A DNA stretch of 17,736 bases from Methylothermaceae bacterium (GCA_027024125.1 JALVSV010000140.1:1-17736); one strand, 5' to 3'; positions 8,521 to 17,253 are shown, numbered from the stretch's first letter. Made by a program: numbers and translations. The notes: generated by a model not told the origin, from the letters alone.

Positions 8521-9575
8521 CCTTGCACCAACTGGACCATATTCCACGACGACTGCTGGACATAGACGCCCTTAACCTCCATACCTTGCTGCCAGGCCCT
8601 ACCCTGCTGCATCTCGAGGGCAAAAACCGACGACCGCTATTCGTGTCGGTGCTGCTGCATGGCAATGAAGTCACAGGATTGCTTGCCATACAGAATCTGC
8701 TGAAGAAATATCAGAAACATTCATTACCAAGATCCCTAAGTGTCTTCATTGGCAACATCGAAGCGGCAAAGGCCGGACTACGGCGTCTGAGCGACCAACC
8801 AGATTACAACCGCATCTGGCCGGGCACCGATCATCCGGACTGTCCGGAGGTGAGATTGATGCAGCAGGTCTGGTCGATCATGCGCGACAGGGAGGTTCAG
8901 ATCAGCATCGACATTCATAACAATACCGGGCGCAACCCCCTGTACGGCTGTGTCAACCGGCTTCAACCGCGGTTTCTCAACCTGGCGGCTCTGTTTGGAC
9001 GTCTTGTGGTCTATTTCCTCAGGCCCAAAGGCGTCCAGTCCATGGCCTTTGCCGAACTGTGCCCTGCGGTCACCCTGGAGTGCGGCAAGCCCGGTGTTCA
9101 CCAGGGCGTCGAACGCGCCAGCGATTTCGTCGATACCTGCCTGCACCTCAATGACATTCCCGACCGGTTGCCCGGCAAAGGTGGCATCGACCTGTTCCAT
9201 ACCGTCGCCCAGGTCAAGATCCGCGAGGGATGCTCCTTCAGTTTCACCGAAACCACCACCGATCTGCTCTTTCGTAGTGACCTCGACCATCTCAATTTCA
9301 CTGAACTCCCTCCCGGCATATCCCTCGGTGAGGTACATAGCGATAGTGTTCCTTTGATCGCCCTGGATGATCAGGGGCACGAAGTCACCGAGCGGTATTT
9401 CGAGGTCAGGGAAGGAAAATTGATACTCAAACAAAAAGTCATGCCGTCGATGCTTACCCTCGACGAGCGGATCATTCGCCAGGATTGCCTTTGCTATCTG
9501 ATGGAGCGGCTGGACGAAACCAACCCGACTGGACAATGTCCACAGGAAACCATGAGAACCAAACAAGGTTGGTAA
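8508..9575 (+). CDS. M14-family zinc hydrolase, succinylglutamate desuccinylase/aspartoacylase-like
   Basis: A 355-residue member of the AstE/AspA branch of the M14 zinc carboxypeptidase superfamily, enzymes that hydrolyse N-acyl amino acid amides. The zinc site is visible: LLHGNEVTG gives H51 and E54, and SIDIHNNTG gives H137. NRIWPG (N101, R102) matches the substrate-carboxylate arginine motif, and LECGKPG (E191) is the likely catalytic glutamate. The ATG at 8508 is chosen because the protein then begins just ahead of the conserved core, with AAGGAAAA upstream; an in-frame start at 8412 would lie deep inside the ligase gene. The 13-base overlap with the GCS2 gene suggests translational coupling and a shared pathway. 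It is not in an arginine succinyltransferase (ast) operon, so the AstE reaction itself is unlikely. The C-terminal part (residues 230-340) has the usual beta-rich extension. Confidence 0.87.
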   Translation: MANLTLHQLDHIPRRLLDIDALNLHTLLPGPTLLHLEGKNRRPLFVSVLLHGNEVTGLLAIQNLLKKYQKHSLPRSLSVFIGNIEAAKAGLRRLSDQPDYNRIWPGTDHPDCPEVRLMQQVWSIMRDREVQISIDIHNNTGRNPLYGCVNRLQPRFLNLAALFGRLVVYFLRPKGVQSMAFAELCPAVTLECGKPGVHQGVERASDFVDTCLHLNDIPDRLPGKGGIDLFHTVAQVKIREGCSFSFTETTTDLLFRSDLDHLNFTELPPGISLGEVHSDSVPLIALDDQGHEVTERYFEVREGKLILKQKVMPSMLTLDERIIRQDCLCYLMERLDETNPTGQCPQETMRTKQGW

Positions 9576-9635
9576 TTAAAGTCCGGCAATGACCCGCCGC
9601 TAACGACCATGAAGAGATCCAATTAAAAGATATCA

Positions 9636-10268
9636 ATGCAGATTCATTCGACATCCACGGCGATCATACCCGGACCCCGGGTGGCGGGACAAGGAACCGC
9701 GGCCCCCGAACAACAGGATGTCCATCAGGAGGTGGCGAACAAGGACAGAACCCGAACCGTCCCTCCTTCCCCCAAGGACCTTGACCAGGCCCAGCTTCAA
9801 CAGCTAGACAAACTCAGGCAACGCGACCGCGAGGTCCGCAACCACGAAATGGCCCACCTAGCCGCTGCCGGCGCTTACGCCTTGGGCGGGCCCACTTTCG
9901 AATACCAGAAAGGTCCCGATGGCCAGAGGTATGCTGTCGGCGGCCACGTCAACATCGACACTTCCCCGGTTCCAGGCGATCCGGAGGCCACTTTGCGCAA
10001 GGCCGAGACCATCCGCCGCGCCGCTCTGGCTCCAGGCGATCCTTCTCCCCAGGACCGCAGCGTTGCCGCTGCCGCCTCCGCCATGGCGATCAAGGCACAA
10101 ATCGAGATTCAGCAGACAGGAGGCCTGGACAAGCCGGCAGCTACGGATGCGAATGGCCAGAATGCTGCAAAACACGCCGGGGACCAGAGACAGAAGGCCC
10201 AAGAGGCCCAGTACCTTGATGCCCTGTCTATGGAAAAAGCTGGCGGCAAAATCGATCTCTTTGGCTGA
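9636..10268 (+). CDS. SprA-related putative metalloprotease (HExxH protein)
   Basis: This 210-residue protein resembles the SprA-related family, also named putative metalloprotease CJM1_0395 family. The core is REVRNHEMAHLAAAG, with the zinc motif H70-E71-M72-A73-H74, followed by GGPTFEYQKGPDGQRYAVGGHVNID (a beta hairpin rich in glycine) and an alanine-rich helical segment with DPEATLRKAETIRRAALAPGDPS. The first 50 residues and the tail after about 160 are low in complexity and probably disordered. There is no signal peptide or membrane segment. No substrate is known for the family. The start is the first ATG of the frame with the family-like MQI beginning, but the ribosome binding site is poor. 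It lies 60 bases after the M14 gene on the same strand and converges with the bestrophin gene. Confidence 0.8.
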   Translation: MQIHSTSTAIIPGPRVAGQGTAAPEQQDVHQEVANKDRTRTVPPSPKDLDQAQLQQLDKLRQRDREVRNHEMAHLAAAGAYALGGPTFEYQKGPDGQRYAVGGHVNIDTSPVPGDPEATLRKAETIRRAALAPGDPSPQDRSVAAAASAMAIKAQIEIQQTGGLDKPAATDANGQNAAKHAGDQRQKAQEAQYLDALSMEKAGGKIDLFG

Positions 10269-10277
10269 CCCTGTTTA

Positions 10278-10305
10278 CCCCCGACTGTGGATGTTTTATC
10301 GGGGG
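10278..10305 (+). terminator. hairpin after the metalloprotease gene, possible weak terminator
   Basis: CCCCCGA at 10278-10284 pairs with TCGGGGG at 10299-10305 across a 14-base loop, starting nine bases after the stop codon. There is no T run on either strand, so intrinsic termination is doubtful; it may protect the transcript end. Confidence 0.35.
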
Positions 10306-10334
10306 TGGCCGAAATGATTCACACTTTGAGATCC

Positions 10335-10353
10335 TTCCCGAGCGACTCAGGAA
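10335..10353. other. short inverted repeat in the convergent intergenic region
   Basis: TTCCCGAG (10335-10342) pairs with CTCAGGAA (10346-10353) over a three-base loop, with one wobble pair. It sits between two convergent genes, 59 bases past the bestrophin stop on that strand. Four A bases (10352-10355) overlap its right side, but no clean T run follows on the minus strand. It may act as a weak stop for the leftward transcript. Confidence 0.35.
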
Positions 10354-10411
10354 AACCGAACCCGACAGCCCTTCCCACCGTCTATGGAGCTGATCTGCCT
10401 CCAGGTTCCAA

Positions 10412-11335
10412 CTACATCAATACCCCCTTCTCAGGCTTGATGGGTTCAGGCAGGTCTGTTTCACCGAGAAACTGCAGCAAATCGATTTCGATGGTACGAC
10501 ACAAAGCCGTCATGGGCGTGTCATTGGGCTTGTTCTCGAATGGATTTTTGAGCTCCCTCCCCAATCTTTCGACAGTGACCAGGATGAAAGACATGAACGT
10601 CACCAGGACAACCTCCTTGATGTCCCTGGAATCCAGCGAAGCATCCAAGATGATGAAAGGAAGGGCAGCCGCAAATATCCAAACAAATGCGAAGGTAAAG
10701 CGCGCCACCCGGTCGGGAAACACGGTGTTCTTGATTCTCTCGCACCCTCCCTGAATGTCATAAAGTGAGGTCAGCAGACGATCCATATGGCAAAGCAGTT
10801 GATGGTCCGGCATCGTTTGGTTGAAGCTACGCCGCAACTGTTGGCCGTGCAGGCGGATGATCTGAGTAGGAATGTTGGCTGCATGTTTCAGTTCACACAG
10901 TTCGGATGCAGAGAGGAAAGGTGAGATCGCCTCCCAGTGCCGTGGGGCTTCATGCCAGCGGGGGCTATGGCGTAACGCGATTCTGAGTGCATTCACATAA
11001 GCAATTTGGCGCCGCACCAGTTGCCTCTGCACTGGACTGTGTCCGATCCAGGAAGTTGCCAGTCTGCCCCAGTCCCGGCTGGTATTGACCAGCTGGCCCC
11101 ATAACTTCCGGGCCTCCCACCAACGCTCATACGCTTCGTTGACCCGAAACACGAGAAAGATCGACATGGCAGTAACAAACAGACCGACATCTCCGAGTTC
11201 CAACGGGATCACCTGGGTATCGGTGAAATTGTTGTAAATGATCTCGGCCACCAGCGTAATCACGACGAGAACGAGCAGTGACTTCCAACTACTCAGAAAA
11301 AAACGGAATAGTGTGGTGGCATTGCGCTCAATCAT
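10412..11335 (-). CDS. bestrophin-family (UPF0187) ion channel protein
   Basis: The 307-residue membrane protein belongs to the bacterial bestrophin family (UPF0187, YneE-like). Signature segments are visible: FRVNEAYERWWEARKLWGQL at 63-82 (long helix after the second membrane segment), QGGCERIKNTVFPD at 195-208, and the very conserved ELKNPFENKPNDTPM at 261-275. Membrane segments lie at about 16-34, 48-65, 211-230 and 238-256. Eukaryotic bestrophins are calcium-gated chloride channels; a characterised bacterial member (Klebsiella) is a cation-selective pentamer, so ion choice here is open. The ATG at 11335 gives the usual N-terminus (MIERNATTLFRFFLSSWKS). A convincing Shine-Dalgarno sequence is absent. 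The gene appears to be a single transcription unit. Confidence 0.93.
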   Translation of the reverse strand: MIERNATTLFRFFLSSWKSLLVLVVITLVAEIIYNNFTDTQVIPLELGDVGLFVTAMSIFLVFRVNEAYERWWEARKLWGQLVNTSRDWGRLATSWIGHSPVQRQLVRRQIAYVNALRIALRHSPRWHEAPRHWEAISPFLSASELCELKHAANIPTQIIRLHGQQLRRSFNQTMPDHQLLCHMDRLLTSLYDIQGGCERIKNTVFPDRVARFTFAFVWIFAAALPFIILDASLDSRDIKEVVLVTFMSFILVTVERLGRELKNPFENKPNDTPMTALCRTIEIDLLQFLGETDLPEPIKPEKGVLM

Positions 11336-11446
11336 AGCCTTGGCTCTGGAGGTCGCTGTTCAGGTACGAATTCGTCTAAACGGCGGCCATCGTACTATAG
11401 GGTGGGAGTTGAGTGCCACTATAAAGATAGACTGAGCAGGACCACG

Positions 11447-11474
11447 TCATTCAACCACGTAACGGATTGAATGA
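11447..11474. repeat. 8-base perfect inverted repeat, possible operator
   Basis: TCATTCAA and TTGAATGA flank 12 bases. The dyad spacing is compatible with a dimeric regulator site, about 140 bases upstream of the bestrophin start and 280 upstream of the oxoprolinase start. It could equally be chance or an outer part of the adjoining repeat element, which begins two bases later. Confidence 0.3.
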
Positions 11475-11475
11475 A

Positions 11476-11575
11476 GGGGCAGGTGGTCTGATTCGAAAGC
11501 CTCGCCGGCAGGGATGCCGGCGTGGAGCCTACAAGGATGTATTCACGGCGTTTTTCGAAGCAGACCACCTGCCCC
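11476..11575. repeat. 100-base palindromic intergenic repeat (REP/MITE-like)
   Basis: The arms at 11476-11497 and 11554-11575 are inverted copies of 22 bases with one mismatch (11491 A against the complement C); each outer 15 bases, beginning GGGGCAGGTGG, match perfectly. Inside is a second hairpin, CGCCGGCA, loop GGGA, TGCCGGCG (11503-11522), followed by GGAGCCTACAAGGATGTATT and CACGGCG. This internal wording resembles dispersed intergenic repeats I recall from gammaproteobacterial genomes, but the match is from memory. No target-site duplication or coding sequence is visible. A folded transcript would be stable on either strand. Confidence 0.75.
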
Positions 11576-11752
11576 GGCTTGATTAGATGACAGAGCCCTG
11601 ACAGACTGAGTGAACCTCGCCAGCCCAATGATGCGCGGTAAAATTCTTCAAATGCTGTCGCATCCGCGCCCCGCAACAACGAAATGGACACTCAAAAAAA
11701 TGTGTGCCACACTCAGCTGGAATCGTTGAGAAGGCAAAGATTCCCCCGAGGC

Positions 11753-14700
11753 ATGAGCAAGCGACGCTGGCAGTTCTGGATCGACCGTGGCGGTACCTTT
11801 ACCGACATCGTCGCCAGACGGCCGGATGGTCTGGTCGTCACGCACAAACTCCTCTCTGTCAATCCTGGACATTATGACGACGCAGTTCTCGAGGGAATAC
11901 GTGAGCTGCTGGAACTATCCCCAGGTGCCCGGATTCCTGCCGATCAGGTGGAGTCCATCCGCATGGGCACCACTGTCGGCACCAATGCCCTGCTGGAGCG
12001 CAAGGGGGATCCTACAGCGCTGGTGATTACCGAGGGGTTCGGGGACATACTGGAAATTGGCTATCAGAACCGGCCGGATATCTTCGCACTGAAGATCGAA
12101 AAGCCCGAGCCCCTCTATCAACGGGTCATCGAGATTGGCGAGCGTATCGACTGCCAGGGAAGAGTCATCAAACCACTGGACCTGAAACAGGCAAGGGAGG
12201 ACCTTTCGCGGGCTTTCCATGCCGGAATTCGGGCGTTGGCCATCGTACTGGTGCATGCTTACCGCCATCCCCACCACGAATTGGAACTGGCAAAGCTCGC
12301 ACGTGAGATCGGCTTCCCCCAGATTTCGGTCTCCCATCAGGTCAGCCCCTTGATCCGGCTGGTAGCCCGGGGGGATACCACGGTCGTGGACGCCTATCTC
12401 TCTCCCTGTCTGTACCGCTATACCCGGATGCTGATGGAAGGGCTCGACGGAGACATACCTCTCTGGTTCATGCAATCCCACGGTGGCCTGGCCAGGGCGG
12501 AACACTTCCAGGGCAAAGACAGCATCCTCTCAGGTCCTGCAGGAGGTCTGGTGGCGGCAGTGACGGTGTGCCGGTGGGCTGGGCACGACCGGATCGTCAC
12601 CTTCGACATGGGGGGGACTTCCACTGACGTCGCCCATCACGCCGGTGAACTGGAACGCAGTTTCGAGACCGATATCGCCGGGGTGCGGATCCAGACGCCG
12701 ATGCTCGACATCCATACTGTCGCCGCAGGCGGTGGTTCGATCCTGCGTTTCGACCAGGAACGCTATCGGGTGGGGCCAGAATCCGCCGGTGCCGACCCTG
12801 GCCCCTTGTGCTACCGGCGAGGCGGTCCCTTGACCGTCACCGACGCCAATCTTTTGCTGGGAAGACTCCAGCCTGAATACTTCCCCAGGATTTTTGGTGA
12901 CCAAGGAAATCTGCCTCTGGATTCAAACAATGTAGAGAGGGCTTTCACCGAGCTGGCACGTAAGATTGGTCCAAGCACCCATGGGCACGTGTCTCCTGAA
13001 GAAGTGGCTCAGGGTTTCCTGGCCGTAGCGGTGGAAAATATGGCAGCTGCCATCAAAAGAATCTCGGTTCAACGCGGTCACGATCTTTCCCTCTATACTT
13101 TGTGTTGTTTCGGCGCTGCTGCCGGGCAAGTGGCTTGCAAGGTTGCGGAAAGCCTGGGGATCCGTCAGATCCTGCTGCATCCTTTCGCAGGCGTCCTGTC
13201 GGCCTATGGCATGGGACTGGCAGACTTCCGCCATATTGAGGAACAGGCCTTGGAGAGCCTTCTCAGGGAAACCAAGACAGAGGTCCTGCAAAAATTGTTT
13301 GTCCGGCTTGAGAACCGGGTCAGGGCCCATTTGCTGGCACAGGGAATCAAAGCCGGTCAAATCGAACTGGTACGCCGGGTGCACCTTCGCTATGCCGGCA
13401 CCGACACGGCTCTGGTCGTTCCCTTTTCCGGCCACGAGAAGATGCGGAAAACGTTCGAACAGCGCCATCAGCAGCAATTCGGGTTCATCGACAGCAGCAA
13501 GGCGCTCCTCGTCGAAACCGTGGTGGTGGAAGGTATCGGCCGGGCCAGACAGGACCCTCCACAACCGGCTCCTTTGCCGAATGCAAGACCCAGGAATCAC
13601 GCGATCATCCCGCTGTTCCACAGCGGTGGCTGGCACCAGGTTCCCCTGTTTCGGCGCCAGGATCTCGCGCCTGGACAGTGCATCCCGGGCCCCGCCATGA
13701 TCATCGAATCCACTTCCACAACCGTGATCGACCAGGGATGGTACGGAAAGATCGATCGTTATGATCACCTCATGTTGTGTCAGTCCAGGGAAAAGCGCCA
13801 CCCGGTCAAACTCACCCGAGCCATTTCCAATGATGCAACCGGCGTCGATTCACCCGACCCCGCCAGGCTGGAGATCTTCCACCGCCAGTTTCAGTCGGTG
13901 GCTGAGCAAATGGGCTACACTCTGCAGAACACCGCCCACTCAGTGAATATCAAGGAACGTCTGGACTATTCATGCGCCCTGTTCGATTCCCATGGCAATC
14001 TGGTGGCCAACGCCCCCCACATTCCGGTTCATCTGGGCTCCATGGACGAGAGTGTGAAAGCCCTGTTGGGCAGAATCACAATGCAACCAGGTGAAGTCTG
14101 GCTCACCAATTCCCCCTATCATGGTGGCACCCATCTGCCTGACATCACCGTAGTCACTCCGGTGTTCGACCATTCTGGAAATGGGCTGGTATTTTTGCTG
14201 GCCTCACGCGGCCATCATGCCGATGTCGGCGGTTCGACCCCTGGATCCATGCCACCCGACAGCCGGCATATCGATGAGGAAGGGGTATGGAGCCCGGGGC
14301 TCAGAATCGTGGCAGATGGCAGGTTCCTCGAACAAGCGGTACTGAACTGGCTTAGCCGCTCTCCCCTGCCAGCCCGCAACCCTGACCAGAATCTGGCCGA
14401 CCTCAAGGCCCAGATCGCCGCCAACGAACGGGGAGCACGGGAGTTGGCCCGAATGATGGAATACTGGGGAATCGACACCATTGTCGATTACATGGGACAC
14501 ATTCAGAACAACGCCGCCCATGCCGTCAGTCGGGCACTCGGCAGGCTGACAGGTGGATATTTCCGACTCGAAATGGATAACGGCGCTGAAATTGTAGTCG
14601 AGATCCGGATCGATGCTGAAGCTGGCAGGGCCCGAATCGACTTCACCGGAACCTCCCCTCAGCTGCAAGACAACTTCAATGCTCCAGAGGCTGTCTGTAA

Positions 14701-15397
14701 GGCAGCGGTACTTTACGTGTTTCGCACCCTGGTGGCCGATGAGATTCCACTCAACGCGGGATGTCTGGAACCCCTGGAGATCGTGATACCCCAAGGAACG
14801 CTGCTGAACCCGGTATATCCAGCCGCAGTGGTGGCCGGCAACGTGGAAACCTCCCAGCACATCGTCGATGCCCTTTATGGTGCTCTGGGAATATTGGCAG
14901 CCTCCCAAGGCACCATGAACAACCTCACATTCGGTAATAGCCTTCACCAGTATTACGAGACCATCTGTGGCGGTGCGGGTGCAGGTCCTGATTTCGATGG
15001 CGCAAACGCGGTCCATACTCACATGACCAACTCCCGCATCACCGATGTCGAAGTCCTGGAAATGCGTTTTCCGGTTCGTGTGAAAACCTTTGCCATCCGC
15101 AGAAACAGCGGAGGTACAGGACGGCATCGGGGCGGAGACGGTGTGATCCGCCAAATTTACTTCCACGATCCCATGACAGCAGCGATCCTATCCAGCCATA
15201 GGATCCACCCGCCTTTTGGAATGGCCGGGGGACAGGCGGGAAAAACAGGAAGAAACACCTTGCTTCGAGCCGACGGAACCGAGGAAACCCTTCCAGGTTG
15301 CACGCAGATCGACGTTGGGTCCGGGGATGTTCTGCAAATTGAGACACCGGGAGGTGGGGGATATGGGATACCGGAATGCCTGGAAGTGAAGCAATGA
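11753..15397 (+). CDS. oplA: 5-oxoprolinase (ATP-hydrolysing), fused HyuA-HyuB type
   Basis: The 1214-residue protein joins the two hydantoinase/oxoprolinase subunits in one chain, as in the eukaryotic-type 5-oxoprolinase OPLAH, which opens 5-oxo-L-proline to glutamate with ATP. The HyuA-like part has [16 protein letters not shown] (residues 11-26), GPAGG at 261-265 and the nucleotide-binding [10 protein letters not shown] at 284-293. The HyuB-like part starts near D702 ([19 protein letters not shown]) and has [34 protein letters not shown] and [19 protein letters not shown]. The start at 11753 gives [18 protein letters not shown], as in homologues; a GAGG lies only one base ahead of it and an AAGG 18 bases away, so start selection is somewhat uncertain. 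Family relatives include N-methylhydantoinases and acetone carboxylases, but single-chain length and the N-terminal wording favour oxoprolinase. It ends four bases from a convergent tRNA. Confidence 0.9.
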   Translation: MSKRRWQFWIDRGGTFTDIVARRPDGLVVTHKLLSVNPGHYDDAVLEGIRELLELSPGARIPADQVESIRMGTTVGTNALLERKGDPTALVITEGFGDILEIGYQNRPDIFALKIEKPEPLYQRVIEIGERIDCQGRVIKPLDLKQAREDLSRAFHAGIRALAIVLVHAYRHPHHELELAKLAREIGFPQISVSHQVSPLIRLVARGDTTVVDAYLSPCLYRYTRMLMEGLDGDIPLWFMQSHGGLARAEHFQGKDSILSGPAGGLVAAVTVCRWAGHDRIVTFDMGGTSTDVAHHAGELERSFETDIAGVRIQTPMLDIHTVAAGGGSILRFDQERYRVGPESAGADPGPLCYRRGGPLTVTDANLLLGRLQPEYFPRIFGDQGNLPLDSNNVERAFTELARKIGPSTHGHVSPEEVAQGFLAVAVENMAAAIKRISVQRGHDLSLYTLCCFGAAAGQVACKVAESLGIRQILLHPFAGVLSAYGMGLADFRHIEEQALESLLRETKTEVLQKLFVRLENRVRAHLLAQGIKAGQIELVRRVHLRYAGTDTALVVPFSGHEKMRKTFEQRHQQQFGFIDSSKALLVETVVVEGIGRARQDPPQPAPLPNARPRNHAIIPLFHSGGWHQVPLFRRQDLAPGQCIPGPAMIIESTSTTVIDQGWYGKIDRYDHLMLCQSREKRHPVKLTRAISNDATGVDSPDPARLEIFHRQFQSVAEQMGYTLQNTAHSVNIKERLDYSCALFDSHGNLVANAPHIPVHLGSMDESVKALLGRITMQPGEVWLTNSPYHGGTHLPDITVVTPVFDHSGNGLVFLLASRGHHADVGGSTPGSMPPDSRHIDEEGVWSPGLRIVADGRFLEQAVLNWLSRSPLPARNPDQNLADLKAQIAANERGARELARMMEYWGIDTIVDYMGHIQNNAAHAVSRALGRLTGGYFRLEMDNGAEIVVEIRIDAEAGRARIDFTGTSPQLQDNFNAPEAVCKAAVLYVFRTLVADEIPLNAGCLEPLEIVIPQGTLLNPVYPAAVVAGNVETSQHIVDALYGALGILAASQGTMNNLTFGNSLHQYYETICGGAGAGPDFDGANAVHTHMTNSRITDVEVLEMRFPVRVKTFAIRRNSGGTGRHRGGDGVIRQIYFHDPMTAAILSSHRIHPPFGMAGGQAGKTGRNTLLRADGTEETLPGCTQIDVGSGDVLQIETPGGGGYGIPECLEVKQ

Positions 15398-15401
15398 CGA
15401 T

Positions 15402-15478
15402 TGGTCGGGGTGACTGGATTTGAACCAGCGACTTCCGCCTCCCGAAGACGGCGCTCTACCAAGCTGAGCTACACCCCG
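15402..15478 (-). tRNA. tRNA-Pro (anticodon CGG)
   Basis: Read on the minus strand, the 77 bases fold as a complete tRNA: acceptor CGGGGTG/CACCCCG (7 pairs), D arm GCTC/GAGC, anticodon stem CCGTC/GGCGG with loop TTCGGGA, T arm GCTGG-TTCAAAT-CCAGT, discriminator A and an encoded CCA. The anticodon CGG reads proline codon CCG. It begins nine bases after the ispB stop on the same strand, so it is probably cut from the ispB transcript or has a promoter inside ispB. Its 3' end is four bases from the convergent oxoprolinase stop codon, so its precursor trailer must be antisense to that gene. Confidence 0.98.
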
Positions 15479-15487
15479 AAAAAAGAA

Positions 15488-16498
15488 TCAATAGGCCCTC
15501 TGAACAGAGAATTCGGCCAATGCCATCATGGCATCCTTGTATCGAGAATCTTCCACCTCTGTCAGGACAGCGATCGCTTTCCTGGCCTCTTCCCTGGCAC
15601 GCGCCTCAGTGTAAGCGATCGCGTTGGTGGATTCAACGATTTTGTAGACCTCCACAAAAGCTTCCCGGTCACCTTCCTCGATGCTCTTACGGATGACTGC
15701 CGCCTGTTCCGGCGTTCCTTTCTGCATCGCATAGATCAAGGGTAAAGTTGGCTTGCCTTCCGCCAAATCGTCACCCAGATTCTTGCCCAGTCGTTCAGGA
15801 TCAGCCTTGTAATCGAGCGCATCATCAATCAATTGGAAGGCGGCCCCCAGATGCATACCATAGCTGGCCAGATTGTCTTCCATCTCCCGACCGCTTCCAG
15901 CCACCACGGCTGCCAATTGGGCCGATGCGCTGAACAGAACTGCAGTCTTTCGCCAAATCACTTCGAGGTATTTTTCCTCGGTGGTGGCAGGATTATTGAC
16001 ATTAAGCAACTGCAGCACCTCTCCTTCGGCGATGGCGGTGGTGGTCTTGGCCATCACCTCCATGATCCTCAGGTTCTGTAACCGCACCATCATTTCGAAA
16101 GCGGTGGAATAAAGATAATCTCCCACCAACACACTGGCGGCATTGCCCCAGACGGCATTGGCGGTATCCTTACCACGCCTCAGATCAGACTCGTCCACCA
16201 CATCATCATGTAACAAGGTTGCAGTATGAATAAATTCGATCACCGCCGCCAAAGTAATATGATAATCACCCTCGTATCCGAGAGCATTGGCGGCCAGAAG
16301 GTGCAGCAGGGGCCGTAAACGCTTGCCCCCACTGTTGACGATATAACGGCCAATCTGGTTGATCAGCAACACATCCGAACTGAGTTCGTTCAGAATGAGT
16401 TGATCGACCAATTGGACCTGCTCCAACATCAGGCCACGAATCTGCTCGAATTCCCGGGCCGGATCTTTTTCTTCAGATTGATTAACCGTCACCGTCAT
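15488..16498 (-). CDS. ispB: polyprenyl diphosphate synthase (octaprenyl type, IspB)
   Basis: This enzyme extends farnesyl diphosphate with isopentenyl units to make the all-trans side chain of ubiquinone. The 336 residues show GGKRLRP at 57-63, the first aspartate motif LLHDDVVDESDLRRG (D98, D99, D102), GNAASVLVGDYLY at 118-130, the EGEVLQL segment and the second aspartate motif QLIDDALDY (D225, D226, D229). It follows E. coli IspB closely through the core, with about ten extra N-terminal residues, so the true start may be the ATG at 16498 or the internal methionine 24. Chain length (C40 or another) cannot be settled from sequence. It diverges from rplU across 139 bases, and tRNA-Pro follows it. 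Confidence 0.96.
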   Translation of the reverse strand: MTVTVNQSEEKDPAREFEQIRGLMLEQVQLVDQLILNELSSDVLLINQIGRYIVNSGGKRLRPLLHLLAANALGYEGDYHITLAAVIEFIHTATLLHDDVVDESDLRRGKDTANAVWGNAASVLVGDYLYSTAFEMMVRLQNLRIMEVMAKTTTAIAEGEVLQLLNVNNPATTEEKYLEVIWRKTAVLFSASAQLAAVVAGSGREMEDNLASYGMHLGAAFQLIDDALDYKADPERLGKNLGDDLAEGKPTLPLIYAMQKGTPEQAAVIRKSIEEGDREAFVEVYKIVESTNAIAYTEARAREEARKAIAVLTEVEDSRYKDAMMALAEFSVQRAY

Positions 16499-16558
16499 GG
16501 ACGCAAAGCTGTCATCACAGGATTACAAACAGGCGAATGATACAACACAGGCCTGAGG

Positions 16559-16587
16559 TTGACCAACATAAATCTTATATGTATTAT
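16559..16587 (+). promoter_or_regulatory. sigma70 promoter of rplU-rpmA
   Basis: TTGACC at 16559-16564 and TATTAT at 16582-16587 each match the consensus at 5 of 6 positions and are exactly 17 bases apart. Transcription should begin near 16594, leaving a leader of about 44 bases ending in the ribosome binding site AAGGGAG (16622-16628). Confidence 0.72.
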
Positions 16588-16637
16588 TGCGCGTTTACGT
16601 TGGAAAGTTCGACGGGTATCGAAGGGAGCACACAGCG

Positions 16638-16946
16638 ATGTACGCGGTTATTCAGACAGGCGGAAAACAATATCGGGTCGGCGAAGGTGACAAGCTCAAG
16701 CTTGAAAAGCTGCCCGCTGCCGAAGGCGATACGGTGGAATTCGACAAGGTCCTCATGGTTCGTTCGGAGGAAGGCATCAAGGCCGGCCAGCCCTTCGTTG
16801 AAGGCAGCAAAGTCACTGCCCGGGTAATCGCCCATGGCCGCCACAAAAAGATCAACATACTCAAGTTCAAGCGGCGCAAACATCATATGAAACGCCAGGG
16901 GCACCGTCAGTATTATACTGAAGTGGAAATCACCGGCATTTCTTAA
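16638..16946 (+). CDS. rplU: 50S ribosomal protein L21
   Basis: L21 binds 23S rRNA in the large ribosomal subunit, near L20. The 102-residue protein begins [14 protein letters not shown] and ends with the basic segment [20 protein letters not shown] followed by [13 protein letters not shown], both diagnostic of L21. The start at 16638 is fixed by AAGGGAG nine bases upstream and by family length; an upstream in-frame ATG at 16587 falls on the -10 element and is rejected. rpmA follows after 18 bases, the usual L21-L27 operon. Confidence 0.98.
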   Translation: MYAVIQTGGKQYRVGEGDKLKLEKLPAAEGDTVEFDKVLMVRSEEGIKAGQPFVEGSKVTARVIAHGRHKKINILKFKRRKHHMKRQGHRQYYTEVEITGIS

Positions 16947-16964
16947 TCGGCGGAGGAATCATCT

Positions 16965-17222
16965 ATGGCACACAAAAAAGCAGGCGGCAGCAGTCGGAAT
17001 GGTCGCGATTCAGTTTCCAAGCGATTGGGCGTGAAACGTTTTGGTGGCCAGGCGGTCAAAGCCGGGAATATCATTGTCCGCCAGCGCGGGACCCATTTTC
17101 ATCCTGGTGAAAACGTGGGCTGCGGCAAAGACTATACCTTGTTTGCGCTCAAGGACGGACAGGTGGTTTTTCAGGTCAAAGGGCCCAAGAAACGCAAATT
17201 CGTCAGCATTGTACCTGCATGA
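16965..17222 (+). CDS. rpmA: 50S ribosomal protein L27
   Basis: L27 is a large-subunit protein whose N-terminal tail reaches the peptidyl transferase centre and helps place the tRNA 3' end. The 85 residues begin [16 protein letters not shown], with no cleavable extension like that of Firmicutes, and contain [34 protein letters not shown] lies nine to ten bases ahead of the ATG. It is the last gene of the rplU transcript, closed by the terminator 31 bases after the stop. Confidence 0.98.
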   Translation: MAHKKAGGSSRNGRDSVSKRLGVKRFGGQAVKAGNIIVRQRGTHFHPGENVGCGKDYTLFALKDGQVVFQVKGPKKRKFVSIVPA

Positions 17223-17253
17223 CAATCGATTTCCCCTATCGGAAACGCTCAAG

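Larger units (their letters stand above)
11336..11752. other. intergenic region between bestrophin and 5-oxoprolinase genes
   Basis: These 417 bases separate two divergent genes. They hold a 100-base inverted-repeat element (11476-11575). Before it is a smaller perfect inverted repeat, TCATTCAA (11447-11454) and TTGAATGA (11467-11474), with a 12-base spacer, overlapped by a direct repeat of ACCACGT (11441-11447 and 11454-11460). Promoter-like fragments are TAAAAT at 11639-11644 for the rightward gene and TATAGT, as read on the minus strand, for the leftward gene, but neither has a matching -35. The 11684 ATG in frame with the oxoprolinase gene would extend it by 23 residues without family support. 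Confidence 0.5.

Noticed and set aside
8778..9566. 262-codon open frame antisense to the M14 hydrolase gene
   Set aside because: The opposite strand carries clear zinc-site motifs throughout; the antisense product shows no domain.
11380..11440. Leftward promoter for the bestrophin gene around the TATAGT hexamers
   Set aside because: Two -10-like hexamers exist, but neither has a reasonable -35 at 16 to 18 bases.
11419..11691. 90-codon leftward open frame between the bestrophin and oxoprolinase genes
   Set aside because: Most of it is a translation of the palindromic repeat; it has no ribosome binding site and no recognisable domain.
14204..15166. 320-codon open frame antisense to the oxoprolinase gene
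   Set aside because: It mirrors a well-conserved coding frame of the HyuB part and has no family resemblance; long antisense frames are expected at this GC content.
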